A program made the translations under genes and the position numbers. A stretch of DNA of 19,344 nucleotides from positions 1-19,344 of the forward strand of contig JASLJW010000164.1 in the NCBI GenBank assembly GCA_030747885.1, given 5' to 3'. Under the pieces are notes generated by a model. The model did not search any database. It saw only the letters and a list, made by a program, of their open reading frames with translations, and had not been told where the DNA came from. Below are positions 8,240-15,585 of the stretch, piece after piece; within the stretch, counting starts at the first letter, position 1, and each line of letters opens with the position of its first letter. The stretch comes from Candidatus Thalassarchaeaceae archaeon. GTDB taxonomy: Archaea > Thermoplasmatota > Poseidoniia > Poseidoniales > Thalassarchaeaceae.

Positions 8240-9115
8240 ATGGCGGAGAAGAATCAGGGCACTTCCATTGTTCTTCTTTTAGCCCCTGCCTTCATTTTCT
8301 TAGTACTCGATCAATTTGGTCCACCTGCAATTGATCTTCTTCTTAATGAAAGATTTTGGATTCCTTATGTTTACTATGGTTCGTCAATTTTGTTTGGATA
8401 TTTGTTGTATCGCCGTTCCCGCATAGTGAAGGATATGGAATGGCATCGTTCGAAAAGTATCCAACGTTTAGAGAAGGTCTACAAAGCGGAGGATAAAGGT
8501 GTTTGGTTACGTGCAGATGCGGCAGATAATCGACTAAGTGCTGCGGCAATTGACCGTCCTATTGATTCACAGAAGAAAACTGCTGAACGTCTTGCTGGTT
8601 CTGTTTCTGGATTAAATCGAGAAGGAGGGCCAATTGAAATTGAAGCAGAGGAATCCGATGTAGAAAATGTCGAACTTTTCCTTGAGCAGGAACATGTGGC
8701 AAGGAATACAGAACGAGTCACAGGTAAATCTGGTCCAGTTGAATCAGTTAAGGGAGTCACATTGAGTCAATCAGAAAATGAGGGTGAAGGATTATTCCAA
8801 GGTGCTTTGCGCCGTTTTTCAGAAGCCAGGGAATCTGCTGCTCAGAGCCGTGTAAATTCGAATAATGATTCACAATCAGAGTCTTCGGTTAAGACTAGAT
8901 CCCCGGTTAATTTGGATGATTCATCAGCCGAACAAATCTTTGTCCGAGCAGGACAAGATTACGACCCTTCACCTGAATCTTTGAAATCAATTCCTATTTC
9001 TGACTCTTCACCTATTGAACCCGTTCAAGTTGCAATTCGTCGTTGTATGGAATGTGGTTCTCCCATGAGTGAAGATGAATCATATTGTCCAAAGTGTGGT
9101 GCTTTCTCATCATAG
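8240..9115 (+). CDS. Two-TM protein with long acidic linker and C-terminal zinc ribbon
   Basis: A 291-residue protein of unknown function. Two membrane helices lie near the N-terminus (about 9-26 'IVLLLAPAFIFLVLDQF' and 41-57 'IPYVYYGSSILFGYLLY'), followed by a basic stop-transfer stretch (YRRSRIVKD). Residues about 75-270 are low-complexity, acidic and Ser/Gln-rich and look disordered. The end is a zinc ribbon, C-x2-C-x10-C-x2-C ('CMECGSPMSEDESYCPKCG'). By the positive-inside rule the linker and ribbon should be cytosolic. The gene starts 4 bp after the glycosyltransferase stop and lies 55 bp before dnaJ, so one transcript is likely. Cytosolic zinc ribbons often mediate protein or nucleic-acid contacts, but no role can be assigned here. 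Confidence 0.75.
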   Translation: MAEKNQGTSIVLLLAPAFIFLVLDQFGPPAIDLLLNERFWIPYVYYGSSILFGYLLYRRSRIVKDMEWHRSKSIQRLEKVYKAEDKGVWLRADAADNRLSAAAIDRPIDSQKKTAERLAGSVSGLNREGGPIEIEAEESDVENVELFLEQEHVARNTERVTGKSGPVESVKGVTLSQSENEGEGLFQGALRRFSEARESAAQSRVNSNNDSQSESSVKTRSPVNLDDSSAEQIFVRAGQDYDPSPESLKSIPISDSSPIEPVQVAIRRCMECGSPMSEDESYCPKCGAFSS

Positions 9116-9159
9116 ATTCGGGAACGATTCAAAGGTGGCCATTCACCCCCTAAACTGTC

Positions 9160-9164
9160 GAGGG
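9160..9164 (+). promoter_or_regulatory. Shine-Dalgarno fixing the dnaJ start
   Basis: GAGGG lies 6 bases before the ATG at 9171. It supports that start over an in-frame ATG at 9069, which would overlap the preceding gene and add 34 residues before the J domain. Confidence 0.55.
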
Positions 9165-9170
9165 CCCCAT

Positions 9171-10322
9171 ATGACGGAGAAGAGAGATTACTACGAGATT
9201 CTTGGAATCTCTAGGGATGCCTCTGATTCAGACATCAAGAAAGCATTCAGATCATTGGCTCGGAAATATCATCCTGACAAAAATCCTGACGACGAAGAAT
9301 CGGAAGCTCGGTTCAAAGAAGTGCAGGAGGCTTATGCCATTCTATCCAACAAAGAACAACGTAGGAAGTACGATACATTTGGACATAATCGCCCTGATGG
9401 GAATCCATTCGGCTCAGGATTCCAAGGTGTAAACATCAATTTTGAAGACCTATTTTCCGAGGGTAGTGGCTTTGATTCTATATTCTCTCAATTTTTTGGA
9501 GGTAATTCAAGAAGAAGAGAACGTAGAGGTAATGATTTACTAGTTCGTCATCGGATTAATTTTGAAGATATGTTCAACGGTTCTGAAGAAGAATCAGTAA
9601 TCGAATCATTAGTGGAATGTGATGGTTGTTTGGGTTCTGGTGCGAAATCAATGGATGGAGTAACTTCCTGTAATACCTGTGATGGAAGGGGGAGAATAAC
9701 TCAAACTCAGAGGATAGGTCCATTTCTTCAGGAATCCGTTTCGGATTGTCCAAATTGTGCAGGTACTGGAAGAGTAGTCACTGATCCTTGTTCATCGTGT
9801 CGGGGGGATGGTCGAGTAAAAAGGGAGCGAACCATTCGTTTTTCAGTTCCTCCAGGAATGATGGCCGGAACACGATTGCGAATGCAAGGACAAGGGGAAC
9901 CAACTACTGGAAATTCTGGCCTTCCAGGGCACCTTTACATCGAAATTGCAATTGATGATCATGATTGGTTTGAAAGATCAGATTCGGATTTGTTGATGGC
10001 CTTTCCCGTTGGATTCCATGATCTTGTTAAGGGTAGGCGATTTGAGATTCCACATTTAGATGGAAAACCCCTCGTGATTGAAATTCCCGCAGGTTCTAAA
10101 CCTGGAGATACAATAGATATCCGGGGTAGAGGTATAACGAAAACGCGAGGCCGTGGGAGAGGGGATGTGACCGTTCTTCTCAAACTCCATATGCCTCAGA
10201 ACCTTACTCAAGAGGTACTTTCTTCATTGGATGATTTGAGCGATTCGATTGATATTTCAAACCATGAGATTGAAGATTCAATTCGGAGAGAGGCTCGAAA
10301 TCGCCGAATGGGTGTAGACTAG
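9171..10322 (+). CDS. dnaJ: Chaperone DnaJ (Hsp40, type I)
   Basis: A 383-residue co-chaperone that stimulates the DnaK ATPase and delivers unfolded clients in the cytosol. The J domain covers residues 1-70: 'DYYEILGISRDASDSDIKKA' opens it and the essential HPD is at 34-36. A short Gly/Phe region follows (about 70-112, with FEDLF and FDSIFSQFFGG). The zinc-binding domain has all four CxxCxGxG repeats (C150/C153, C167/C170, C193/C196, C207/C210). The C-terminal substrate-binding domains follow, with 'FSVPPGMMAGTRLRMQGQGE' and 'LDGKPLVIEIPAGSKPGDTI' as expected. Length is normal for type I DnaJ. dnaK and grpE are not in the window. It is the last gene of the run with the glycosyltransferase and the zinc-ribbon membrane protein. 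Its TAG touches the stop of the convergent gene with no bases between. DnaJ in mesophilic archaea is generally thought to be of bacterial origin; nothing here indicates recent transfer. Confidence 0.97.
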   Translation: MTEKRDYYEILGISRDASDSDIKKAFRSLARKYHPDKNPDDEESEARFKEVQEAYAILSNKEQRRKYDTFGHNRPDGNPFGSGFQGVNINFEDLFSEGSGFDSIFSQFFGGNSRRRERRGNDLLVRHRINFEDMFNGSEEESVIESLVECDGCLGSGAKSMDGVTSCNTCDGRGRITQTQRIGPFLQESVSDCPNCAGTGRVVTDPCSSCRGDGRVKRERTIRFSVPPGMMAGTRLRMQGQGEPTTGNSGLPGHLYIEIAIDDHDWFERSDSDLLMAFPVGFHDLVKGRRFEIPHLDGKPLVIEIPAGSKPGDTIDIRGRGITKTRGRGRGDVTVLLKLHMPQNLTQEVLSSLDDLSDSIDISNHEIEDSIRREARNRRMGVD

Positions 10323-12314
10323 TTATTCTTCTGAATGTTCCAAAGCCTTTGTTGGCATTGCAGCAGTTGGAATACCTTCAACTGTTCCCGTTACCACTAC
10401 ATCTAATTTAGTGGAACCATGGGAATGTTGTACTCTGAGGAAGTAGAGTGTCTGAGCCTTCATTTTATCTAAAACAATTTCATCTTCAAAATGTAGATGA
10501 CTCGGATGTACCTCATCGATCGTAATTCGATCTCCCATAGTTGCAGCCAATCTAATTCCTGCATGCTCCCATGCAACTTTCGGACGAAGTCCAACTAGTA
10601 GAGTAGGTAAATCTGTATCAAGTCTCCATGCAGCAATGTCTAGGTCTTCTGTTGAATGGCGGACATCTGGTTTACCCCATTCATGAATTAATGCATCCCA
10701 TTCTGCATCTCCCAATGAAGATAGAGCAGCATCAATGTCTTCGTCCTCTTGTGAGTCTAGTCCGATTCCACTGAGTCTTTCTCTCAAACGAATCAATCGA
10801 AGTTTTTCGTGTGTTTCAACTCGGATTATTCCTCGATCTTTCCATTGCCAATATGCAATCGGCAATAATGGAGAAAGCATCAGAAAGCCGACAACAACAT
10901 AGAATACAATGAATTCTCCTGAACGATCGACATATACTGGTTCATCGATTTCTTGTAATTCTAATCTCAGAGAGTATGATGTGGGAGATGCATCAGATGT
11001 TCGGTTTGGATTGCTTGAAATCCGAATAGCATGTGTTCCTTGTTCAAGTTGAATTACTTCTCCTGTATTGGATAAATTCCATTCAGAATATAATGGAATG
11101 ACTTCCATTAAACAACAGTCTTCTGAATCCGCAGCTGGAATTATGTGAGCAATTGAACCGTTTGAGTCAGTTACTTCAAAAATCCAATAATCGATATCAT
11201 TCGAATCATTGAGATTACCATTCCACCACCCTCCATCATCAAAAATCTCGGGCCATGCTTCATTTGTCTCATTACTTGAAGGAAGAATGTCTGGAGCATC
11301 TCCAAGTGATTGTCCATCTGATTGAGCAACTATTGAATGAATAATTGTGTAAATAATTGCATTTCCAGAATGAATATGAATCCCGAGTGTGGTATTTATT
11401 TCACCCACATTTTCTATGTGAATTGTTCCCGAGGATTGATTCCATACAACCATTTCCCCCTCCACAAAATATTGTAATTCAATCCAATCATTTGCATCCA
11501 CTTCAATTTCAACAGCTTCTCCAGGGCCAACTAATAGATCGAAATAATCTCCGCCAACATCCATTGGGCCAATGGAACCAATTATGGTAATTCCAGGATT
11601 AATTTGTTCTGTTATCTCTTCTAAGTCTGACCAAATATCAAGATTGAAAGTATACGGATTTTCATCTTCGCCATCGTTAGAATGAATCTTGATGTACACA
11701 CCATCATTCGTAGGCATTTCGATAATTAGTGGCGATTGATTCAATGTGCCAATTAGATCGGGGGCTTGTCCACTTGAATCAATTACATCGAATGTAAGTG
11801 GATATCGAGATGTTAGCGGATGGATACGTAGAATTTCTCCTTCGTTACCAGGGATGTGGATTACATCACTATCAGTTCCCGATAATGTGCCTGTGTTTTG
11901 GCCGTTGAAGATTGCATCAGCAACGTCTTGATGGCCTGAATGTTCTGGATGATCTGAAATTTCATGGCCATTGGAACTTGGAAGCACAGAATCGATAATC
12001 CATCCGCTGTTCACGAATGATGTGTAGGTTGAGATTGTGATAGTTCCAGAGGTAATATTTTTGAAAATCTCTTGGGTTATAGTAGAATCCATTTCATCTT
12101 GGCTACCATCAGGCCAAACAATCGTCAAGTTAACATCCTCACATTCTTGATTTTGGTTGTCACATGAAATGGCAATCCATGCCATTCCCCCTTGAGTCTC
12201 TCCTGTGAGTACCTCTACTGAATCATCAGCAAATGTTGTAGGAATGGGTGCCAATAAAAGAGCGATAATCAGGAATATCCCAACTGTCCTTGTGTATGCA
12301 AGGTCCAGTCCCAT
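10323..12314 (-). CDS. Secreted membrane-anchored protein with PPC-like domains
   Basis: A 663-residue protein. An N-terminal signal peptide (about 1-29, 'GIFLIIALLLAPIPTTFA' then DD) is followed by about 430 extracellular residues rich in Asn, Ser and Asp. Two parts resemble pre-peptidase C-terminal (PPC) beta-sandwiches: 'TGTLSGTDSDVIHI' to 'PYTFNLDIW' (about 138-232) and 'DIDYWIFEV' to 'TSYSLRLEL' (about 375-455). These domains are common in archaeal and bacterial exported proteins. A cysteine pair (C50/C57) and vicinal Cys near 400 are present. One membrane helix (about 466-490) is followed by a charged cytosolic tail of about 173 residues that ends in a possible beta-rich domain ('LDVVVTGTVEGIPTA'); I do not recognise that tail. 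The start has no Shine-Dalgarno, and a TATA-like element about 27 bases upstream fits leaderless transcription. The gene diverges from arcS and abuts dnaJ. Function unknown. Confidence 0.8.
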   Translation of the reverse strand: MGLDLAYTRTVGIFLIIALLLAPIPTTFADDSVEVLTGETQGGMAWIAISCDNQNQECEDVNLTIVWPDGSQDEMDSTITQEIFKNITSGTITISTYTSFVNSGWIIDSVLPSSNGHEISDHPEHSGHQDVADAIFNGQNTGTLSGTDSDVIHIPGNEGEILRIHPLTSRYPLTFDVIDSSGQAPDLIGTLNQSPLIIEMPTNDGVYIKIHSNDGEDENPYTFNLDIWSDLEEITEQINPGITIIGSIGPMDVGGDYFDLLVGPGEAVEIEVDANDWIELQYFVEGEMVVWNQSSGTIHIENVGEINTTLGIHIHSGNAIIYTIIHSIVAQSDGQSLGDAPDILPSSNETNEAWPEIFDDGGWWNGNLNDSNDIDYWIFEVTDSNGSIAHIIPAADSEDCCLMEVIPLYSEWNLSNTGEVIQLEQGTHAIRISSNPNRTSDASPTSYSLRLELQEIDEPVYVDRSGEFIVFYVVVGFLMLSPLLPIAYWQWKDRGIIRVETHEKLRLIRLRERLSGIGLDSQEDEDIDAALSSLGDAEWDALIHEWGKPDVRHSTEDLDIAAWRLDTDLPTLLVGLRPKVAWEHAGIRLAATMGDRITIDEVHPSHLHFEDEIVLDKMKAQTLYFLRVQHSHGSTKLDVVVTGTVEGIPTAAMPTKALEHSEE

Positions 12315-12335
12315 AGAGTGCTGTCATCCTGACGT

Positions 12336-12345
12336 GCTTTTAGAA
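12336..12345 (-). promoter_or_regulatory. Possible TATA box for the PPC-domain protein
   Basis: On the minus strand the stretch TTCTAAAAGC is centred about 27 bases before the ATG at 12314, the usual archaeal TATA distance for a leaderless transcript, and that start has no Shine-Dalgarno. The whole divergent gap to arcS is only 64 bp, so both promoters must lie here. The arcS-side element is not clear. This call rests on position and base composition only. Confidence 0.35.
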
Positions 12346-12378
12346 TCATTCAAGCGGGTTTGACTGTTCCTCGATTAC

Positions 12379-14148
12379 ATGGGTGCCCTCGGCCGTACTG
12401 TTGTTGCCCGAAATCGATATGCCCGAATCATTGGTTTAGGAGACCGCCGAGGGCCATCAGCATTCACTCCGTGTATCGTTAGAACCGCAGGAGACCCTGA
12501 TTTTGATGAATCAATTGCACCCTTTTCGTTTGTTCGTGATGGTTTGGTTTCACCAGCGAAAATTTCTCTGCATACTTTGATTGAAGAAATGGACGTTTCT
12601 TCTTCATCGATAATTAGTTGGAGCGCTTCTGAAGGACAACATTTACCCCCGTCATTAAGTGAAGCTGATTCAGGACAACTTGGAGGAGATAATTCTCTGT
12701 TAATTCTATCGTGGCAGACACTGCATCATGATTCCAGATTAATGGAGGATGATTTGACTCCTGACGTAGTGATATTGGTTGATGCACCCCAACTCATCTC
12801 TTCAGGAACACGATTTATCGAAGCATTAGTCAGTATACGTGAAAGATTCCCTGCTGCGCTAATTTGGACACCGGGAATTGCTGGACCCGATAACGCTGCG
12901 TTATTGAGTTGGTTCGGAGTTGATTTGTTCGATTGTGCCCGCTCCAGAAATAGTGCCATAAATGGCCATCGATTAACTATGAATGGACCTAGATTGTTGG
13001 AAAACGGAGAGGAATCTAATCTATGGATTAGGGATTGGGAGGATTCATTGAATTTTATTCGTTCATCGATTAGAGCAGGGAATTTAAGAGAATTAGTTGA
13101 ATCTCAGGCAATCAATAGCCCCAGAAGTGTTGAGCATCTCAGACGTCATGATTCATTGATGCGTTCTCGCCCCTCTCCTCTTGCACGTCATGTCCCACAA
13201 ACTAGGAGATTTAGATTCAATTCTAGTTCATCTAGACAAGATCCGTTGGTTTTCGATTGGAAGCACAGAGTGTCTGAAGACTATACTCCCGCTAGTCATT
13301 GTCAATCAGTTCTTCTATTACTCCCATGTAGTGAAAGGAAACCATATCGTCAATCTCAGAGCCATCGGAGATTTTCTAGACATATTCCATTTACTTGCGT
13401 TGATGAAGTAATGGTGACGTCTCCGTTGGGGTTAGTCCCTCGAGCATTGGAGGATTTTTGGCCCGCTGCTCACTATGATATCCCTGTGACTGGTGATTGG
13501 GATGTTGATGAAATCAATATGGTCAATGAAATGGTATCGTCTTTAGTCAATCGAATAGGGTATCAAATTGTAATCAATCATTCTGGAATTGAACTTACCT
13601 CAATATCAGAAGGTGTAGAGGTTATTGATACCCGAATGAAGTCTAGAGCTGGTTCTGAAGAGGCATTAAATCGATTAGAATCTGTAATTACTGAATCTGT
13701 TGAACGATTGGGTCTTCGTGGTCCTAAGGGGCACCGTCATAGATTGGAGATATATCGTTCAGCATCCCGGTTTTTGTATGGTTCAGATCATTGGCTTGAT
13801 GATGTAAGAATCGAAGGTAGACCACCTAGATGGAGAATTGAAAAGAATGGCATTCAAATCGCTCAGTGGCACCCTCATTCCGGTAGATTCGCTTTCTCTA
13901 AAGCTTGCCTCCCCATTTTGGATGAAGGAAATGTTCTTCCAAGAATTCATCTCAAATCGGGTCTCAATTGGAAAGGCGATGTGTTTGTTTCAATTTTAGA
14001 TTCATTTCCAGATAATATTCGAGAAGGCGATGATTTACTCGTAATGCAAGATGGTATTTTGATCGGTTCAGCACGTGCAGTTGCACCTGTTTGGGAATGG
14101 CACGGCTCCCCTGGTAGGGTTGCAAGATCACATCATAGAATTGGATAA
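12379..14148 (+). CDS. arcS: Archaeosine synthase ArcS (TgtA2)
   Basis: A 589-residue tRNA-modifying enzyme. In Euryarchaeota, TGT (TgtA) inserts preQ0 at G15 in the tRNA D-loop, and ArcS then modifies the preQ0 nitrile toward archaeosine, working in some species with the radical SAM partner RaSEA. The first 300 residues resemble a decayed TGT domain ('PDVVILVDAPQLISSG', 'ALIWTPGIAGPDNAALLSWF', 'GVDLFD'). The ArcS signature is complete: PCSERKPYRQSQSH at 316-329. The conserved segment 'TSPLGLVPRALEDFWPA..YDIPVTGDW' follows at 347-374. Residues about 505-575 look like a C-terminal PUA RNA-binding domain ('FSKACLPIL', 'GDDLLVMQDGILIGSARAV'). The ATG has no Shine-Dalgarno, as in a leaderless first gene. 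It heads the run to rps15 and the RecJ-like gene. TgtA and a RaSEA partner are not in this window. Confidence 0.93.
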   Translation: MGALGRTVVARNRYARIIGLGDRRGPSAFTPCIVRTAGDPDFDESIAPFSFVRDGLVSPAKISLHTLIEEMDVSSSSIISWSASEGQHLPPSLSEADSGQLGGDNSLLILSWQTLHHDSRLMEDDLTPDVVILVDAPQLISSGTRFIEALVSIRERFPAALIWTPGIAGPDNAALLSWFGVDLFDCARSRNSAINGHRLTMNGPRLLENGEESNLWIRDWEDSLNFIRSSIRAGNLRELVESQAINSPRSVEHLRRHDSLMRSRPSPLARHVPQTRRFRFNSSSSRQDPLVFDWKHRVSEDYTPASHCQSVLLLLPCSERKPYRQSQSHRRFSRHIPFTCVDEVMVTSPLGLVPRALEDFWPAAHYDIPVTGDWDVDEINMVNEMVSSLVNRIGYQIVINHSGIELTSISEGVEVIDTRMKSRAGSEEALNRLESVITESVERLGLRGPKGHRHRLEIYRSASRFLYGSDHWLDDVRIEGRPPRWRIEKNGIQIAQWHPHSGRFAFSKACLPILDEGNVLPRIHLKSGLNWKGDVFVSILDSFPDNIREGDDLLVMQDGILIGSARAVAPVWEWHGSPGRVARSHHRIG

Positions 14149-14184
14149 TCGGGTTTTCCCGTTGTCGGAGCGGTTAAAGAGGGG

Positions 14185-14217
14185 AAGGAGGTCGCAGCGC
14201 TGCGAGGAGTGGTTTAG
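14185..14217 (+). promoter_or_regulatory. rps15 leader: palindrome between two Shine-Dalgarno-like tracts
   Basis: The 69-bp gap before rps15 contains AAGGAGGT (14185-14192), then a perfect 14-base palindrome TCGCAGCGCTGCGA (14192-14205), then GAGGAG (14204-14209) placed 8 bases before the ATG. The palindrome can fold as a 5-bp stem with a GCGC loop whose ends touch both ribosome-site tracts. The downstream tract is the likely functional Shine-Dalgarno. The arrangement could control initiation, or bring the upstream tract close to the start when folded. The palindrome is seen directly; the regulatory role is inferred. Confidence 0.5.
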
Positions 14218-14673
14218 ATGGGTCGTATGCATGCATCAGGCCGAGGTAGCAGTGGATCAACTCGCCCCTTTATCGATACTGCTCCAGAGTGGTCTAATAC
14301 AGACAAGTCTGCCATTGAAGAGTTGATTTTGGAACTAGCCAGAAAGGGACACACTACTGCTGAAATTGGCCTTATTCTTCGTGATCAACATGCAGTTCCT
14401 AATGTCCGATTGGTTTTGGGAGAGCGCGTTGGTCAGGTTTTAGCTAGAAACGAAATCTCTCCATCGATTCCTGAGGATTTGATGAATCTAATGAGGAAAG
14501 CACTTCGAATGTTAGACCATCTAAATGAAAACCGCAAGGATTTGCACAATCGTCGTCAACTCGAATTGATTGAGTCGCGTATTCGCCGTCTTTCCAGATA
14601 TCTCAAGGAGACTGGAGCATTGGACTCAGAATGGTCATACAAACGTGACCAACTACGTCTTGCTGTGAACTGA
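14218..14673 (+). CDS. rps15: 30S ribosomal protein uS15 (archaeal S15)
   Basis: A 151-residue small-subunit protein that binds the central domain of 16S rRNA early in 30S assembly. The archaeal/eukaryotic N-terminal extension is present ('GRMHASGRGSSGSTRP', then 'PEWSNTDKSAIEELILELA'). The helix-turn segment 'KGHTTAEIGLILRDQHAVPN' is diagnostic for archaeal S15/eukaryotic S13. The conserved S15 core follows with 'IPEDLMNLMRKALRMLDHL', 'DLHNRRQLELIESRIRRL' and 'YLKETGAL'. Length is normal for the archaeal family, compared with about 89 residues in bacteria. It lies 69 bp after arcS and 43 bp before the RecJ-like gene, all on the plus strand. Archaeal S15 genes are often followed by a RecJ/GAN-family gene, which matters for reading the next gene. 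Confidence 0.97.
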   Translation: MGRMHASGRGSSGSTRPFIDTAPEWSNTDKSAIEELILELARKGHTTAEIGLILRDQHAVPNVRLVLGERVGQVLARNEISPSIPEDLMNLMRKALRMLDHLNENRKDLHNRRQLELIESRIRRLSRYLKETGALDSEWSYKRDQLRLAVN

Positions 14674-14716
14674 TTCCAATCGCAGGAGTCTTGAACCAGC
14701 ATGTGGACCTACATTC

Positions 14717-15583
14717 ATGACGGGACTTGCCAATTTGAGTCCTTTTTCTGTTCCTTCGAAGTCTATTCGTTCTGCTGCAACGTATATTCTTGAGAATCCA
14801 GGGCAATCAGTCACCTTACGGGCCCCCCTTTCGTTGACTGGTTGTATCTCATTGGCACTAATTGAAGCTGCATTGGTGGATTTAGGTCGCCCCTATAGTC
14901 GTAGATTTTCTCCTTCTTCAATCGATGGCACAGGTATTCTAATCGACGTAGATGACGATCATGTTGAAGAAACCATCTGGGACGAGTCGAAATCTTTGTT
15001 GTCGATTCATCCTGCCACTGTACATGCCTTGGATGGACATCGTGGAGATGGCAGACATGGGCGACTTTCACCAGTAGCTTTGTCTGCTTCATTAATGGAA
15101 GAATTATCACCAGACGGTCCTAGAAGTTGCAAATTGATTCCTTTCTCAATCGCTGGGAATTGGATGCATGATGCGTTAGATCAAGCATACGATCCAGTGT
15201 TCACTATTCTCAGAGATTACTTGGAAGAGAGAGGAGTAATTCGTGTTGTACCATTGCCTGAAGTACCTGATCCTTCAGTAGAAATGTTGCCCGAATTAGA
15301 TCCATATTTATTGGAGGGCCTGTCTTTAGGCTGGGGGAAGATGGGATTGGAAGATCGTGCGAGGTCCCTTTCAAGCTATTTGTTGCCCTTAATTCCGCTT
15401 GATCTACCATCTACTCCACGTATTGAGGAATTAGGCTGGCACCGTATTCTAGCTTCTGATTGGTCTCGCGATCTTGCCTCTCAGTTACACGATATGCAGA
15501 TTGAGTGGAATCGAACTGATCAAATCCGCCTCTTTGCTAGTAGGGCAGTAGATGCATTGGTTAGAATTGGTCGATTTGAATAA
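14717..15583 (+). CDS. Degenerate RecJ/GAN (Cdc45-like) DHH-superfamily protein
   Basis: A 288-residue protein that keeps the outline of the RecJ/GAN N-terminal DHH domain but lacks most catalytic residues. 'SLTGCISLALIEAALVDLG' (39-57) aligns with the family's 'DxDG.tSaa.l..AL...G', with both Asp replaced (Ser39, Thr41). 'GILIDVDDDH' (73-82) fits the 'D.G' strand and keeps D77. 'LLSIHP' (94-99) occupies the DHH-P position. 'DGHRGDGRHGRLSPVALSASL' (106-126) fits 'G..GD...S.A..a'. 'FSIAGNWMHD' (143-152) fits 'AivGa.gD' and keeps D152. It is shorter than usual RecJ/GAN proteins (above 400 residues), so the C-terminal DHHA1 part seems absent or unrecognisable. Its place after rps15 matches the common archaeal S15-RecJ neighbourhood. 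By analogy with Cdc45 it may be a structural replisome (MCM-GINS) partner; that role is inference. No clear Shine-Dalgarno precedes the ATG. Confidence 0.65.
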   Translation: MTGLANLSPFSVPSKSIRSAATYILENPGQSVTLRAPLSLTGCISLALIEAALVDLGRPYSRRFSPSSIDGTGILIDVDDDHVEETIWDESKSLLSIHPATVHALDGHRGDGRHGRLSPVALSASLMEELSPDGPRSCKLIPFSIAGNWMHDALDQAYDPVFTILRDYLEERGVIRVVPLPEVPDPSVEMLPELDPYLLEGLSLGWGKMGLEDRARSLSSYLLPLIPLDLPSTPRIEELGWHRILASDWSRDLASQLHDMQIEWNRTDQIRLFASRAVDALVRIGRFE

Positions 15584-15585
15584 TT

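Noticed and set aside
9069..9170. In-frame N-terminal extension of dnaJ from an ATG at 9069
   Set aside because: It would overlap the zinc-ribbon gene and precede the J domain with 34 unrelated residues. The ATG at 9171 has a GAGGG ribosome site and gives the normal DnaJ start.
14150..14161. CGGGTTTTCCCG inverted repeat right after the arcS stop, considered as a terminator
   Set aside because: The stem is only 4 bp, no T tract follows, and rps15 lies 56 bp downstream in the same direction, so read-through is expected.
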